Of a DNA stretch of 42,567 bases, positions 6,551 through 14,004 are shown piece after piece. Below the pieces are notes generated by a model, which was not told the DNA's origin, did not search any database, and saw only the letters and a program-made list of their open reading frames with translations. Position 1 is the stretch's first letter; every line of letters starts with the position of its first letter. The stretch lies in NCBI RefSeq assembly GCF_000619945.1, contig NZ_JHVC01000026.1, forward strand, positions 1-42,567, in the 5' to 3' direction. This DNA comes from Clostridium lundense DSM 17049. GTDB taxonomy: Bacteria > Bacillota > Clostridia > Clostridiales > Clostridiaceae. Both the position numbers and the translations under genes were made by a program.

Positions 6551-6582
6551 GTCCCTCAGATTTTATATTTGAGGGACTTTTT
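6551..6582 (+). terminator. Intrinsic terminator of ABC-F/Cfr operon
   Basis: GTCCCTCA/TGAGGGAC stem (6551-6577 overall) is followed by TTTTT. The remainder of 6461-6766 holds no supported gene; a 39-codon ORF near 6590 lacks a binding site. Confidence 0.85.
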
Positions 6583-6766
6583 GATTAAGATGGGTGAACT
6601 TTTATGCAAGACTAAAGATGTTTGTGCAATTAGATTTATTTATACTTCTATAGATTTGCATATGGAAGGTGAAAAGAAGTCTATGGATAAAAGTAAAATA
6701 AGGGGGTAATATTGCAATAAAATACATTGTTTGCTATAATTGGAGTAGCTTGATGGAGGTGGGCAT

Positions 6767-7469
6767 ATGGGGCTTTTCTTTAGGAATGAAATTTGTTGTA
6801 TATGTGATAGTGAGGGTGGAAAAAAAAAAGATAGCTAATGGATTTGTTTGTAAGGAGTGTTTACATTTATGTAGCATTAGATTTCAAGTGAAAATAAATA
6901 AACATACAACAAGGGAAGAAATATTAATTGAAATAGAAAACAATAAAAATTATAAAAATTTACTTGCTAATTTTACAACTACTAAGAAAATAGGAAAATA
7001 TATAGAATTTGATGAGCAAAAAAGATTATGGCTTATACCAGATGGACCTATATTAAATAAAGTTGAGCCTAAGATATATAGTTTTGATGATATTGTAGAA
7101 TATCAACTTTTAGAAGATGGTAATAATGTAACAAGAATTGACAGAGTAAGTGGTAGAGTTATAACTAAATCAGTAATTAATAGCTTAAGAATTAAAATAA
7201 CTGTTAATCAAACTGATAATCCAATTGTTTATATAAACTTAATGGATACGGCAGCAAAGTCTGATTCATTTAGGTATAAAGAATCTTATTCTTTGGCTCA
7301 AGAGATACTTTCAATGTTATCTATAATTACCCAAAAGTCTAGAGATGAAAACCAAAACAATAAAATATCCGTAGCAGACGAATTAATAAAACTAAAAGGT
7401 TTATTAGATGAGGGAATATTAACACAAGAAGAATTTATTAATGAGAAAAATAAGATATTAAATAAATAA
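6767..7469 (+). pseudogene. DUF4428/SHOCT protein, reading frame broken at an A10 tract
   Basis: ATG 6767 with GGAGG at 6755-6759 opens a frame encoding MGLFFRNEICCICDSEGG, the first half of a DUF4428 zinc knuckle. It runs into ten consecutive A (6820-6829) and stops at 6838. One A fewer would join it to the downstream frame, whose CKEC pair completes the zinc site, followed by a PH-like middle region (about 85-190) and a C-terminal SHOCT helix pair (DELIKLKGLLDEGILTQEEF). The alternative start at 6753 in the downstream frame gives a nonsensical N-terminus. This may be a true frameshift, a sequencing error, or a gene read by transcriptional slippage on the A tract; the otherwise intact sequence favours the last two. 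Confidence 0.75.
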
Positions 7470-7470
7470 A

Positions 7471-7505
7471 ATTGAGCACTTACTTATGTAGGTGCTCAAT
7501 TTTAT
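7471..7505 (+). terminator. Intrinsic terminator
   Basis: A 9-bp stem ATTGAGCAC/GTGCTCAAT (7471-7479/7492-7500) is followed by TTTATT, 2 nt past the stop of the SHOCT gene. The stretch 7506-7655 shows nothing further. Confidence 0.8.
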
Positions 7506-7655
7506 TATATTATGGAACGCCCCTAGAGGGCCAATGGCACTAATATTTACTAAGAATTTGTCAGATGGATATCTATATTGTATAGACAGTTTCAGATATT
7601 TATAAATAATGAATTGAAGGGCTTAAATATAATATCAGGCGAATATAGAATATTT

Positions 7656-8441
7656 TTATATTAAGTTAAAATGTTTTAATCCTTTATAGATACCATCATT
7701 TTCAATAGAATCTGTCTTATAATTTGCTGTTTTAAGGACTTCTAAATTGCTATTTCCCATGGCGATTCCATATTTAACATAGCTAAGCATATCAATATCA
7801 TTTAAACTATCACCAAATGCATATGTATCATTAATATCTATAGATAAATGTTTCATTATGGCTTCTATTCCTTTTACTTTAGAAAATCCCTTTGGCACTA
7901 ATTCAATAAAATTTGAACTGTGATAAATACAATCAAAATCTTTTTCAATGATTTTATATGCAGCTTCAAAATTGTTTGTTTCTTTTATTTTACAAGTAAT
8001 TTTATTAAAATAATGATCTATTCCTGTAATAGGCTTTATTTTATTACCAAATTGATTTTTAAAGGCTTGTACCGAAAATTTATCTCCTTTAAAATCTTCC
8101 CCTTCATCCATATATAGATAATCTGGCCCTTCTAAAATGCAGAAAATATCATATTTTTTTAAGGTGTTTATTGCCTTATTTGAGATAGCTTTTGATAAAT
8201 TAATATTATAAATCAAGGTATTCTTATATTCTACATAGGTGCCACATGCAGCAAGTACTCCATCAAATCCTAAATCTAATAATTTTTGTGGAATCATAGC
8301 CCTTGCTCTTCCGGTTGCTATAAAAGCAAGATGACCATTCTTTTTCAATTCTATAATTCCTTGTATTGTACTTTCTGGAATGCCTATATTATTATTATAT
8401 AAAGTACCATCAATATCGAAAAATACTGCTTTCTTTTTCAT
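7656..8441 (-). CDS. HAD superfamily (Cof/IIB subfamily) phosphatase
   Basis: The 261-aa protein carries FFDIDGTLY (nucleophile D9, D11) near the N-terminus, an FIATGRA motif II, a conserved lysine region around FSKVKGIEA, and GDSLNDIDML near residue 217, the acidic motif IV. A C2-type cap lies between motifs II and III. Family members dephosphorylate sugar phosphates, flavin or pyridoxal phosphates; the substrate is not predictable here. GGGAGAG lies just upstream of the ATG. It stands alone, and nothing around it suggests a pathway. Confidence 0.88.
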   Translation of the reverse strand: MKKKAVFFDIDGTLYNNNIGIPESTIQGIIELKKNGHLAFIATGRARAMIPQKLLDLGFDGVLAACGTYVEYKNTLIYNINLSKAISNKAINTLKKYDIFCILEGPDYLYMDEGEDFKGDKFSVQAFKNQFGNKIKPITGIDHYFNKITCKIKETNNFEAAYKIIEKDFDCIYHSSNFIELVPKGFSKVKGIEAIMKHLSIDINDTYAFGDSLNDIDMLSYVKYGIAMGNSNLEVLKTANYKTDSIENDGIYKGLKHFNLI

Positions 8442-8629
8442 GTTTCTCTCCCGTTTACTAAAATTAAACTTTTATAATTCATTTTTTATATTAGCAAGTT
8501 TAGTTACTATTTGCAACAATGAATGGAGAATGTTGAAAAAAGGATAAGTGAGAGATAAAAACTTTGGATGACAAAATGTTTTATCTGAAGCTTTTTGTAT
8601 CTATTAACAATGGATGGTATCCCTTAAAA

Positions 8630-9451
8630 TTATTGAGCTATATTAAACCATGTACCCACTGTTTCGCCTTGTACTATCTTTTGTAAAACTTCATTTTCTT
8701 GTCCATTTACTATTAACATTGGTATTCCGGCTGAAGTAACCATTTTTGCTGCCTTTATTTTTGTAGCCATGCCACCAGTTCCAAGACTAGACCCTGCTCC
8801 ACCAGCACAAGATACAATATCTTCTGTTATTTCTTCAACAAAATCTATTAATTTAGCGTTATCATTATTTCTTGGATCACAATTATATAGCCCTTCAATA
8901 TCAGACATTAAAATTAACAAATCAGCTTTTACTAATTCAGATACAAAAGCTGAAACAGTATCATTATCACCAACTTTAGTTTCTTCCATTACTATAGCAT
9001 CATGTTCATTTACTATAGGTATAACTCTTTTATTTAAAAGCTCCTTTAAAGTGTTTGCAGCATTATACCTTCTAACTTCATTTTCTATATCCTCTTTAGT
9101 TAAAAGTATTTGCCCAACAGTTTTCCCATGCTCACCAAATATTTTTCTATATATATACATAAGTGTACCTTGTCCTATAGCAGCGGCAGCATGTCTTTTG
9201 GCGATATCCTCAGGTTTTTCTGATAACCCAAGTTTACCCATACCTACTCCTATAGCACCGGAAGACACTAAAATTATATTATATCCTCTGTTATGTAGAT
9301 CTGATAGCTGGCGTACCAAACGTTCAATATTAAACATATTTAAAAGTCCATTTTCATGAGTTAATGTAGAAGAACCAACCTTTACAACTATATTTTTTAC
9401 ATTTTTTAAATAGTCTCTTCTGTTAAATTGTATGGTTTGCAAATTTTCCAT
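8630..9451 (-). CDS. proB: Glutamate 5-kinase
   Basis: The 273-aa amino-acid kinase contains VVKVGSSTLT near the N-terminus, LVSSGAIGVGMGKL, the glutamate-site NEHDAIV region with GDND, LMSDIEGLYNCDPR and GTGGMATKIKAAKM. It catalyses ATP-dependent phosphorylation of glutamate, the first step of proline synthesis. No C-terminal PUA domain is present, as in short ProB forms. An upstream in-frame GTG (9463) directly abuts GGGAG; the ATG at 9451 is better spaced. No proA is adjacent, so the pathway partner lies elsewhere. Confidence 0.92.
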   Translation of the reverse strand: MENLQTIQFNRRDYLKNVKNIVVKVGSSTLTHENGLLNMFNIERLVRQLSDLHNRGYNIILVSSGAIGVGMGKLGLSEKPEDIAKRHAAAAIGQGTLMYIYRKIFGEHGKTVGQILLTKEDIENEVRRYNAANTLKELLNKRVIPIVNEHDAIVMEETKVGDNDTVSAFVSELVKADLLILMSDIEGLYNCDPRNNDNAKLIDFVEEITEDIVSCAGGAGSSLGTGGMATKIKAAKMVTSAGIPMLIVNGQENEVLQKIVQGETVGTWFNIAQ

Positions 9452-9532
9452 TACTATTTTCACTCCCTTTAAAGACGCCTTAAAAACGCATATAAAAATT
9501 TTTTATTTCTAAAATATTATCTTAAGTACATC

Positions 9533-9597
9533 TGACAACTTACAACTATTAAGTAAGTTGTCACTTTATTTTAATATAATTCCAGTAAATTTGTCAA
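9533..9597 (-). promoter_or_regulatory. proB promoter and 11-bp inverted repeat
   Basis: On the minus strand TTGACA (9592-9597) and TAAAAT (9568-9573) lie 18 nt apart. Just downstream, in the expected 5' UTR, is a perfect inverted repeat TGACAACTTAC (9533-9543)/GTAAGTTGTCA (9553-9563) with a 9-nt loop. It could be an operator or an RNA hairpin; in the plus direction it is followed by CTTTATTTT and could act as a weak terminator. No T-box features were seen. Confidence 0.5.
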
Positions 9598-9800
9598 GTT
9601 TAGTTAAAGAATTCATATAAAAAACTAACCTTAAAACAATATAATGTTAAAATTTAAATTGCAAGTTATTAGCAGGCTCAGCCACGCTTTACCAGGGTTT
9701 GTGAACATATTGAAAATAACCCATATATGGGCAATATTTTAGAATATTAGTATTATATTATGTAACATAATTAAATCATAGGGTATAATATTAATATGAA
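9598..9800 (+). promoter_or_regulatory. Intergenic region with palindromes before the DUF3791/DUF3990 locus
   Basis: A TATAAT-like -10 (9784-9789) precedes the locus. Upstream are a perfect 12-bp palindrome CCCATATATGGG (9720-9731) and TTATGTAACATAA (9758-9770, 6-bp arms about one base) in the -35 region. These are candidate operator sites for autoregulation, the usual mode for toxin-antitoxin loci. A short stretch GCCACGCTTTACC (about 9681) resembles part of the 880-1095 element. Confidence 0.4.
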
Positions 9801-9820
9801 TATTGGATGAGGTGGTTATT

Positions 9821-10039
9821 ATGGATGAAAAGATATTAGAATTTACTATCTTTTGTATCGAAAGTTTAGCAGAACAATTGGGAATGAGTGCAAAGGAAAT
9901 ATATAAATTAATTAATATAGATACAGATATTTTGAAAAGTTATATTATCCCTTGTTACGAACCATTACATTCACAAAGTAAGCATTATATAGTAGAGGAT
10001 TTGATAGAGGTATTGAAAGAGAGAGGAGCATTAAAATGA
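9821..10039 (+). CDS. DUF3791 domain protein (putative antitoxin)
   Basis: The 72-aa acidic protein (IESLAEQLGMSAKEIYKLI and EDLIEVLKERGALK) has the appearance of DUF3791, usually encoded just upstream of DUF3990. The ATG at 9821 is chosen for GAGGTGG at 9809-9815; the in-frame TTG at 9803 lacks a site. Its stop overlaps the next start (ATGA, 10036-10039), indicating translational coupling. A possible helix-turn-helix (EQLGMSAKEIYKLI) would fit a DNA-binding antitoxin. The role is inferred from context. Confidence 0.7.
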   Translation: MDEKILEFTIFCIESLAEQLGMSAKEIYKLINIDTDILKSYIIPCYEPLHSQSKHYIVEDLIEVLKERGALK

Positions 10040-10515
10040 TAGTATACCATGGTTCTTATTGTTTAGTTGATACTCCTAATGTGTCTTTTTCAAGGGATGC
10101 TTTAGATTTTGGTAAAGGTTTTTATGTAACTGGTATTGAGGAACAGGCAATTAATTGGACAAGTAAGTTTAAGAAAAGAGGGAAAAAAGGCTATTTAAAT
10201 AGTTACATTTTATTAATAGATAAAGTTAAAGAAGATTATACAGTGAAAGAATTTTTAAGTTATGATATAGAATGGTTAGATTTTATATTACAGTGCAGAG
10301 AAGGAAGTAATATTTATTTGAAATATGATATGATTATAGGTGGAATAGCTGATGATAGAGTATATAATACAATAGAGTTGTATAAAGATAATTTAATTGG
10401 GAAAGATGAAGCTCTTAAAAGATTACAATACTATAAGCCAAACCATCAAATTTGCATTATTAATCAAGAGATAATTAATAATTATTTAAAATATGAAGAA
10501 TGTAAGGAAGTGTAG
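10036..10515 (+). CDS. DUF3990 protein (putative ADP-ribosyltransferase-like toxin)
   Basis: The 159-aa protein begins MIVYHGSYCLVDTP and continues with DFGKGFYVT. The YHGS and GFY/T pair resembles the NAD-binding core of ADP-ribosyltransferase-fold proteins and is diagnostic of DUF3990. Later conserved-looking segments are KYDMIIGGIADDRVYNTI and NHQICIINQ. It overlaps the upstream DUF3791 stop by 4 nt and is followed 2 nt later by a second small gene. DUF3990-DUF3791 pairs are widespread and look like toxin-antitoxin modules. The target is unknown and catalysis is not proven from sequence. Confidence 0.8.
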   Translation: MIVYHGSYCLVDTPNVSFSRDALDFGKGFYVTGIEEQAINWTSKFKKRGKKGYLNSYILLIDKVKEDYTVKEFLSYDIEWLDFILQCREGSNIYLKYDMIIGGIADDRVYNTIELYKDNLIGKDEALKRLQYYKPNHQICIINQEIINNYLKYEECKEV

Positions 10516-10517
10516 AT

Positions 10518-10760
10518 ATGAAAGCGAATAAAATATTACTACAGTCTTTATATAAAAATATAATACTTGAATTTTCAAAAGAAACTGGTAAGGGATTAGA
10601 AGAAAGTATGGATTTATTTTATACCTCTGAAACCTATGAATTAATTAGTGAGGGTGTAGGAGATTTGCATTGTAGGGGAGTTAAATATTTAGCGCAGGAG
10701 CTAATGTTGGAATATGGAATAATGGAACATAAGAGTTATCCCAAGGATTTTATTCACTAG
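10518..10760 (+). CDS. Second DUF3791-like protein of the locus
   Basis: This 80-aa protein starts 2 nt after DUF3990 with AAGGAAG upstream. It has KETGKGLEESMDLFYTSETY and LHCRGVKYLAQELMLEYG, a pattern typical of small proteins paired with DUF3990. Three-gene order (small, DUF3990, small) with overlapping or near-overlapping junctions suggests a single complex. Which of the two small proteins neutralises the toxin is unknown. Its stop falls on the first base of the fragment at 10760-10807. Confidence 0.65.
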   Translation: MKANKILLQSLYKNIILEFSKETGKGLEESMDLFYTSETYELISEGVGDLHCRGVKYLAQELMLEYGIMEHKSYPKDFIH

Positions 10761-10807
10761 GATATAAGAATTATATTCATGAAAAGTGTTGTAAGAATAA
10801 TAAGTAA
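10760..10807 (+). pseudogene. 3' fragment of a small zinc-protein gene
   Basis: Sixteen codons (GYKNYIHEKCCKNNK, stop) match the C-terminus of the 1433-1597 product (GYENYIHKKCFKKNK), and the following nucleotides are also alike. There is no 5' part, so this is a recombination scar joined directly to the end of the DUF3791-like gene. Confidence 0.6.
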
Positions 10808-10825
10808 AAAATAAATAGAGTTTTT

Positions 10826-10863
10826 GGCTTCAGGGAAGTTTTTACTCCCACTGAAGCTTTTAT
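10826..10863. terminator. Hairpin terminator (dispersed repeat)
   Basis: GGCTTCAG (10826-10833) pairs with CTGAAGCTT (10851-10859) and a T-rich run follows. The same hairpin with flanks occurs at about 862-914, and a related AGCTTCAG/CTGAAGCT hairpin at 18281-18322, both also followed by TTTATT. It separates the convergent DUF3990 locus and the NhaC operon. Confidence 0.65.
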
Positions 10864-10915
10864 TTTGATATATTTTCTAGGAAACAACATCAGTAAGATA
10901 AAGAAAGGATTAAAT

Positions 10916-12268
10916 TCATAAGTTTTTATGCAGATAAGGCAAAATAAATGTAATTATGGGTAACAGATAGCATAACACTGCAAAAGGTGCATATGCTGAA
11001 GTTGGAATACCAGTTGTTATAAAAATAAATAATGAATTTACATTCCATGGAATAAGAGGAGCAATAATTATTCCAGTATCTGTTATAGCTCTAGCCAAAG
11101 TGGTATTTTCAATTCCTAATTCTTTATACTTGTCCTTTAAAAGCTTTCCAGGCAGTATTATACCAACACTTTGATCACTGATAGCTGTTAATACACCACT
11201 TATGAATCCAGTTTTTAAAATAAGTTCTTCCTTTGACTTAATTTTTACTGTTATTTTTTCAATTATGGGTATTATAAGTCCTGTTTCTTGAAACATGCTA
11301 CTTAGGCTGATTGCACCTGCTATTATAAGCAATACGGATATCATAGATATCATACCACCACTAACTAGTATTGTGTTTAAGTCAACAGAATTGGTGTTTA
11401 CTTTGTAACCAGTAAATATGGCAATAATAATATCATTAAAATTTGTTTTCTGTAAACCAATTGAAATAATTATTCCGAAAATTAATGCTAAAGATACTGA
11501 TTTCACCATATTCATTCCTAAAAGGCACATAATTATAATGCTTAAAGGTAAAAGTAATAATAATGGTGAAACAATAAAGTTTCCATTAATAGCTGAGATA
11601 AGGTTATCTATATTAGAATTTACGACAACTATACTATATTTTTTTCCTATAAAATAATATAGTAATGCTGATACAAAATAAGCTGGAAGTAAAGTTTTTA
11701 GTAGGGACATGAAAGCTTCTTTGTAACTTATTTTTACAGTTTGGAGTGTAAGATTAAAAAGACTTGATATTGGGGAAATCTTATCTGCAATAAAGGCTCC
11801 TGAAACTATAGCACCTAAAAGAATATGGTTGGGAATTCCAAATATTTTTGACAATCCTAATAATGCGATTCCTATACTGCTAATAGTTCCAAATGCTGTG
11901 CCCATAAATACTGAAACTATGGAGGTGAGAACAAAAGCTGCAAATAGAAAGTTCGTTCCCTGCATATATTTAAGTCCATAGTATAACATAGTTGGTACAA
12001 CTCCTGAAGCCATCCATATAGAAATCATAGCACCAATTAACGCCATTAAAATGAACAGTGATTTATATTCATAAAAACCTTTCTTTATCATATTAAAAAT
12101 TTCAGTTATGGAAAATCCACTTTTTATAAATAAGAATGAAGCAACAACTATACTTGAAAGGAAACTGTAAAATAGAAATGTTCCAAATATAACACAGGTG
12201 ATAATTGAAATAAGTGTAAATATTAAAATAATATAAGTATATTTTTCAGAAATTTTATTTTCTCTCAT
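10916..12268 (-). CDS. nhaC: NhaC-family Na+/H+ antiporter
   Basis: The 450-aa polytopic membrane protein has about 11 hydrophobic segments. Recognisable NhaC features are an ASGVVPTMLYYGL region, MGTAFGTISSIGIALLGL, IPNHILLGAIVSGAFIADKISPIS, and the C-terminal ARAITDTGIIIAPLIPWN. Relatives exchange external protons or malate/arginine for Na+, lactate or ornithine, so the cation is not certain. AGGAGGG sits 4 nt before the ATG. It is 39 bp downstream of and in operon with a TetR regulator that probably controls it. Confidence 0.88.
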   Translation of the reverse strand: MRENKISEKYTYIILIFTLISIITCVIFGTFLFYSFLSSIVVASFLFIKSGFSITEIFNMIKKGFYEYKSLFILMALIGAMISIWMASGVVPTMLYYGLKYMQGTNFLFAAFVLTSIVSVFMGTAFGTISSIGIALLGLSKIFGIPNHILLGAIVSGAFIADKISPISSLFNLTLQTVKISYKEAFMSLLKTLLPAYFVSALLYYFIGKKYSIVVVNSNIDNLISAINGNFIVSPLLLLLPLSIIIMCLLGMNMVKSVSLALIFGIIISIGLQKTNFNDIIIAIFTGYKVNTNSVDLNTILVSGGMISMISVLLIIAGAISLSSMFQETGLIIPIIEKITVKIKSKEELILKTGFISGVLTAISDQSVGIILPGKLLKDKYKELGIENTTLARAITDTGIIIAPLIPWNVNSLFIFITTGIPTSAYAPFAVLCYLLPIITFILPYLHKNL

Positions 12269-12307
12269 ATACCCTCCTATATTTTAATAAATTAAATTTC
12301 TAATAAT

Positions 12308-12877
12308 TTAGTCATTTAATAAACCATTCCAATATATTTCCCAAGAAGCTTGAAATTTTTCATTAAATCTTTCAATGCCACCGTATATTAATGCTACTAA
12401 TAGACCATCTAACAAGGTCATAAAAGAAAGAGTAGCTTTGCTCACCTTATCTGAAGAAACTTTTGTGCTTAAAAATAATTCATTTAGTAAGTTTTCAAGT
12501 TCTAAAAAATACAACTTAAAATTTTTAATAACTTTTTCTTTCAAATGAAATGGAGGCATATAAGACATACGCAACACAAATTTCATATTATATTCCTCAT
12601 TGTTTACATATCGTTCTTTGAATTCTAAAATAAAATCTTCTAAATAGCTCTTTAAGTCAGGTTTGTAATGAGCAAAAAAATTGTGTAAAAAATTCATTTC
12701 CTCACTAATAACTTCATCCATCACTGTAAGAAACAATTCATCTTTATTTTTGAAATGAGAATAAATTGATTGTTTTTTAATCCCAACTTCTTCAGCAATA
12801 TCAGAAAGTGAAGTGCCATCGTACCCTTTCTCGGTGAAGTTTAATAATGCAGCTTTTTTTATTTGTGTAATAGTCAT
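12308..12877 (-). CDS. TetR family transcriptional regulator
   Basis: The 189-aa protein has an N-terminal TetR HTH (residues 1-46: AALLNFTEKGYDGTSLSDIA, then GIKKQSIYSHFKNKDELF) and an all-helical C-terminal ligand domain with a terminal GGIERFNEKFQASWEIYWNG. AAGGAGA precedes the ATG and lies inside the putative operator at 12889-12906, so bound repressor would cover the region around the start site. It is the first gene of an operon with NhaC. Confidence 0.88.
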   Translation of the reverse strand: MTITQIKKAALLNFTEKGYDGTSLSDIAEEVGIKKQSIYSHFKNKDELFLTVMDEVISEEMNFLHNFFAHYKPDLKSYLEDFILEFKERYVNNEEYNMKFVLRMSYMPPFHLKEKVIKNFKLYFLELENLLNELFLSTKVSSDKVSKATLSFMTLLDGLLVALIYGGIERFNEKFQASWEIYWNGLLND

Positions 12878-12888
12878 CCAAACATCTC

Positions 12889-12938
12889 CTTACGATCGTT
12901 CGTAAGTTTATTGTATAGTGATTGTTTGCAAAAGTCAA
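12889..12938 (-). promoter_or_regulatory. Promoter and operator of the TetR-NhaC operon
   Basis: The minus-strand promoter is TTGACT (12933-12938), 17 nt, TACAAT (12910-12915). Immediately downstream a perfect inverted repeat CTTACGA/TCGTAAG (12889-12895/12900-12906, 4-nt spacer) overlaps the TetR ribosome binding site. Such repeats are typical TetR-family operators, which implies autoregulation. Confidence 0.75.
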
Positions 12939-13200
12939 GTTTTAGTTAATTTGTAAATATAATCAAATAAGGACGTTGAGCATCTTTTTCTTTTGGGAAA
13001 CATATTTTTATTTGCATATTGTACTATAATTATGTATATGTGAATCGTATCATAAGAAAATGAGGTTTTTACTATTTTTGAAATGTAGTAGTAAAATATG
13101 TTTTGTTCCAATCATTGAAATTTATAATATTATATATTGAGAAGTATGCTATAATTAGGAAAGGATTTGTTTTATAATCTTAAAGAAATATAAAAAAATA
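12939..13200. other. Intergenic region with promoter candidate
   Basis: AGCATCTTTTTCTTTTGGGA followed by TACTATAATTATGTATAT (about 12978-13040) matches part of the block at 14588-14625, so it is another dispersed intergenic piece. An extended -10 (TATGCTATAAT, 13145-13155) is the best promoter candidate for the acetyltransferase; no good -35 is visible. No gene seen. Confidence 0.45.
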
Positions 13201-13216
13201 AAGGAAGTATCTTAGA

Positions 13217-13258
13217 GTGGCAAAAAGAATTAAAAAGTTTAAGAATGTAGCAGTGTGA
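13217..13258 (+). CDS. Leader peptide MAKRIKKFKNVAV
   Basis: Thirteen codons from GTG 13217, with AAGGAAG (13201-13207) 9 nt upstream, end in TGA at 13256-13258. The very next base begins the 5' arm of the hairpin that masks the acetyltransferase binding site. This is the geometry of cat/erm-type translation attenuation, in which a ribosome stalled near the end of the leader opens the hairpin. The basic sequence ending KNVAV is not one I recognise. Confidence 0.6.
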   Translation: MAKRIKKFKNVAV

Positions 13259-13297
13259 CCTAAGTTAAGGGATATTTAAAAACAAAAACTTAGGAGG
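13259..13297 (+). promoter_or_regulatory. RBS-masking hairpin of the acetyltransferase gene
   Basis: CCTAAGTT (13259-13266) is complementary to AACTTAGG (13287-13294), which contains the first part of the gene's AGGAGG (13292-13297). An upstream CTTAG (13211-13215) could compete for the CTAAG arm. It would act on translation. Confidence 0.6.
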
Positions 13298-13302
13298 ACA
13301 AG

Positions 13303-13953
13303 ATGAATAATAAATTTAATCATTGGACAGAAATAAAATATTTAAAGGACTCAATAAAAAATCCCTTAATTGAAGTAGGAGAATACACATATTATTCAGG
13401 ATATTATGCAGGTGGAGATTTTGAAGATATTTGTGTGAGATATATATGGGGAGATGAAAAATCAAAAGAAATGTATAACCCCATAGAAGATTATGGATGG
13501 ACTTTAGATAGAATAAAAATAGGTAAATATTGTTGTATTGCTAGCGGAGTAGTATTTATGATGGGAGGAAATCACAATCATAATCCTAACTGGATAACTG
13601 TATATCCATTTAAAGATAAGTTGCTAGATTCATATAAGCCTAAAGGAGATACAATTATAGGCAATGACGTATGGATTGGTACAGAAGCAATGATTATGCC
13701 AGGAATTACAATTGGAGATGGGGCAATAATTGCAGCTAGGTCAGTAGTTACAAAAAATGTAGAACCGTATACTGTTGTAGGAGGAAGTCCTGCAAAACAT
13801 ATAAAAGAAAGATTTGATAAAGAAAAGATAGATATGTTACTTAAAATAAAATGGTGGGATTGGGAAGAAAAACATATTAAAAAATGCGTAGATATATTGT
13901 CTAGTTCAGATATAAGTGAATTGTATAAATACTATGAAATCAATATAAAATAA
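13303..13953 (+). CDS. Xenobiotic O-acetyltransferase, hexapeptide-repeat (Vat/CatB type)
   Basis: The 216-aa protein is a left-handed beta-helix acetyltransferase. It has the family opening NPLIEVGEYTYYSGYYAG, the GGNHNHNPNW loop with the catalytic-type histidine (H86 region), the hexapeptide run TIIGNDVWIGTEAMIMPGIT, ARSVVTKNVEPYTVVGGSPAK, and the tail IKWWDWEE. Members use acetyl-CoA to inactivate streptogramin A (Vat) or chloramphenicol (CatB); which applies here is unresolved. The leader peptide and masking hairpin upstream support induction by a ribosome-targeting ligand. Confidence 0.87.
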   Translation: MNNKFNHWTEIKYLKDSIKNPLIEVGEYTYYSGYYAGGDFEDICVRYIWGDEKSKEMYNPIEDYGWTLDRIKIGKYCCIASGVVFMMGGNHNHNPNWITVYPFKDKLLDSYKPKGDTIIGNDVWIGTEAMIMPGITIGDGAIIAARSVVTKNVEPYTVVGGSPAKHIKERFDKEKIDMLLKIKWWDWEEKHIKKCVDILSSSDISELYKYYEINIK

Positions 13954-13954
13954 T

Positions 13955-13985
13955 ATATATCTACTTTATTAAAGTATATTATATG
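13955..13985. terminator. Weak bidirectional hairpin
   Basis: TACTTTA/TAAAGTA (13962-13968/13970-13976) with AT-rich extension lies between the acetyltransferase and a convergent small ORF. There is no clear T-run. Confidence 0.35.
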
Positions 13986-14004
13986 AATTTAAGAGATTAA
14001 AGCA

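Noticed and set aside
6590..6709. A 39-codon plus-strand ORF between the Cfr terminator and the SHOCT gene
   Set aside because: No binding site, starts inside the terminator tail and has no recognisable features.
9470..9600. T-box riboswitch before proB
   Set aside because: No specifier stem or TGG-containing T-box sequence seen; only a simple inverted repeat.
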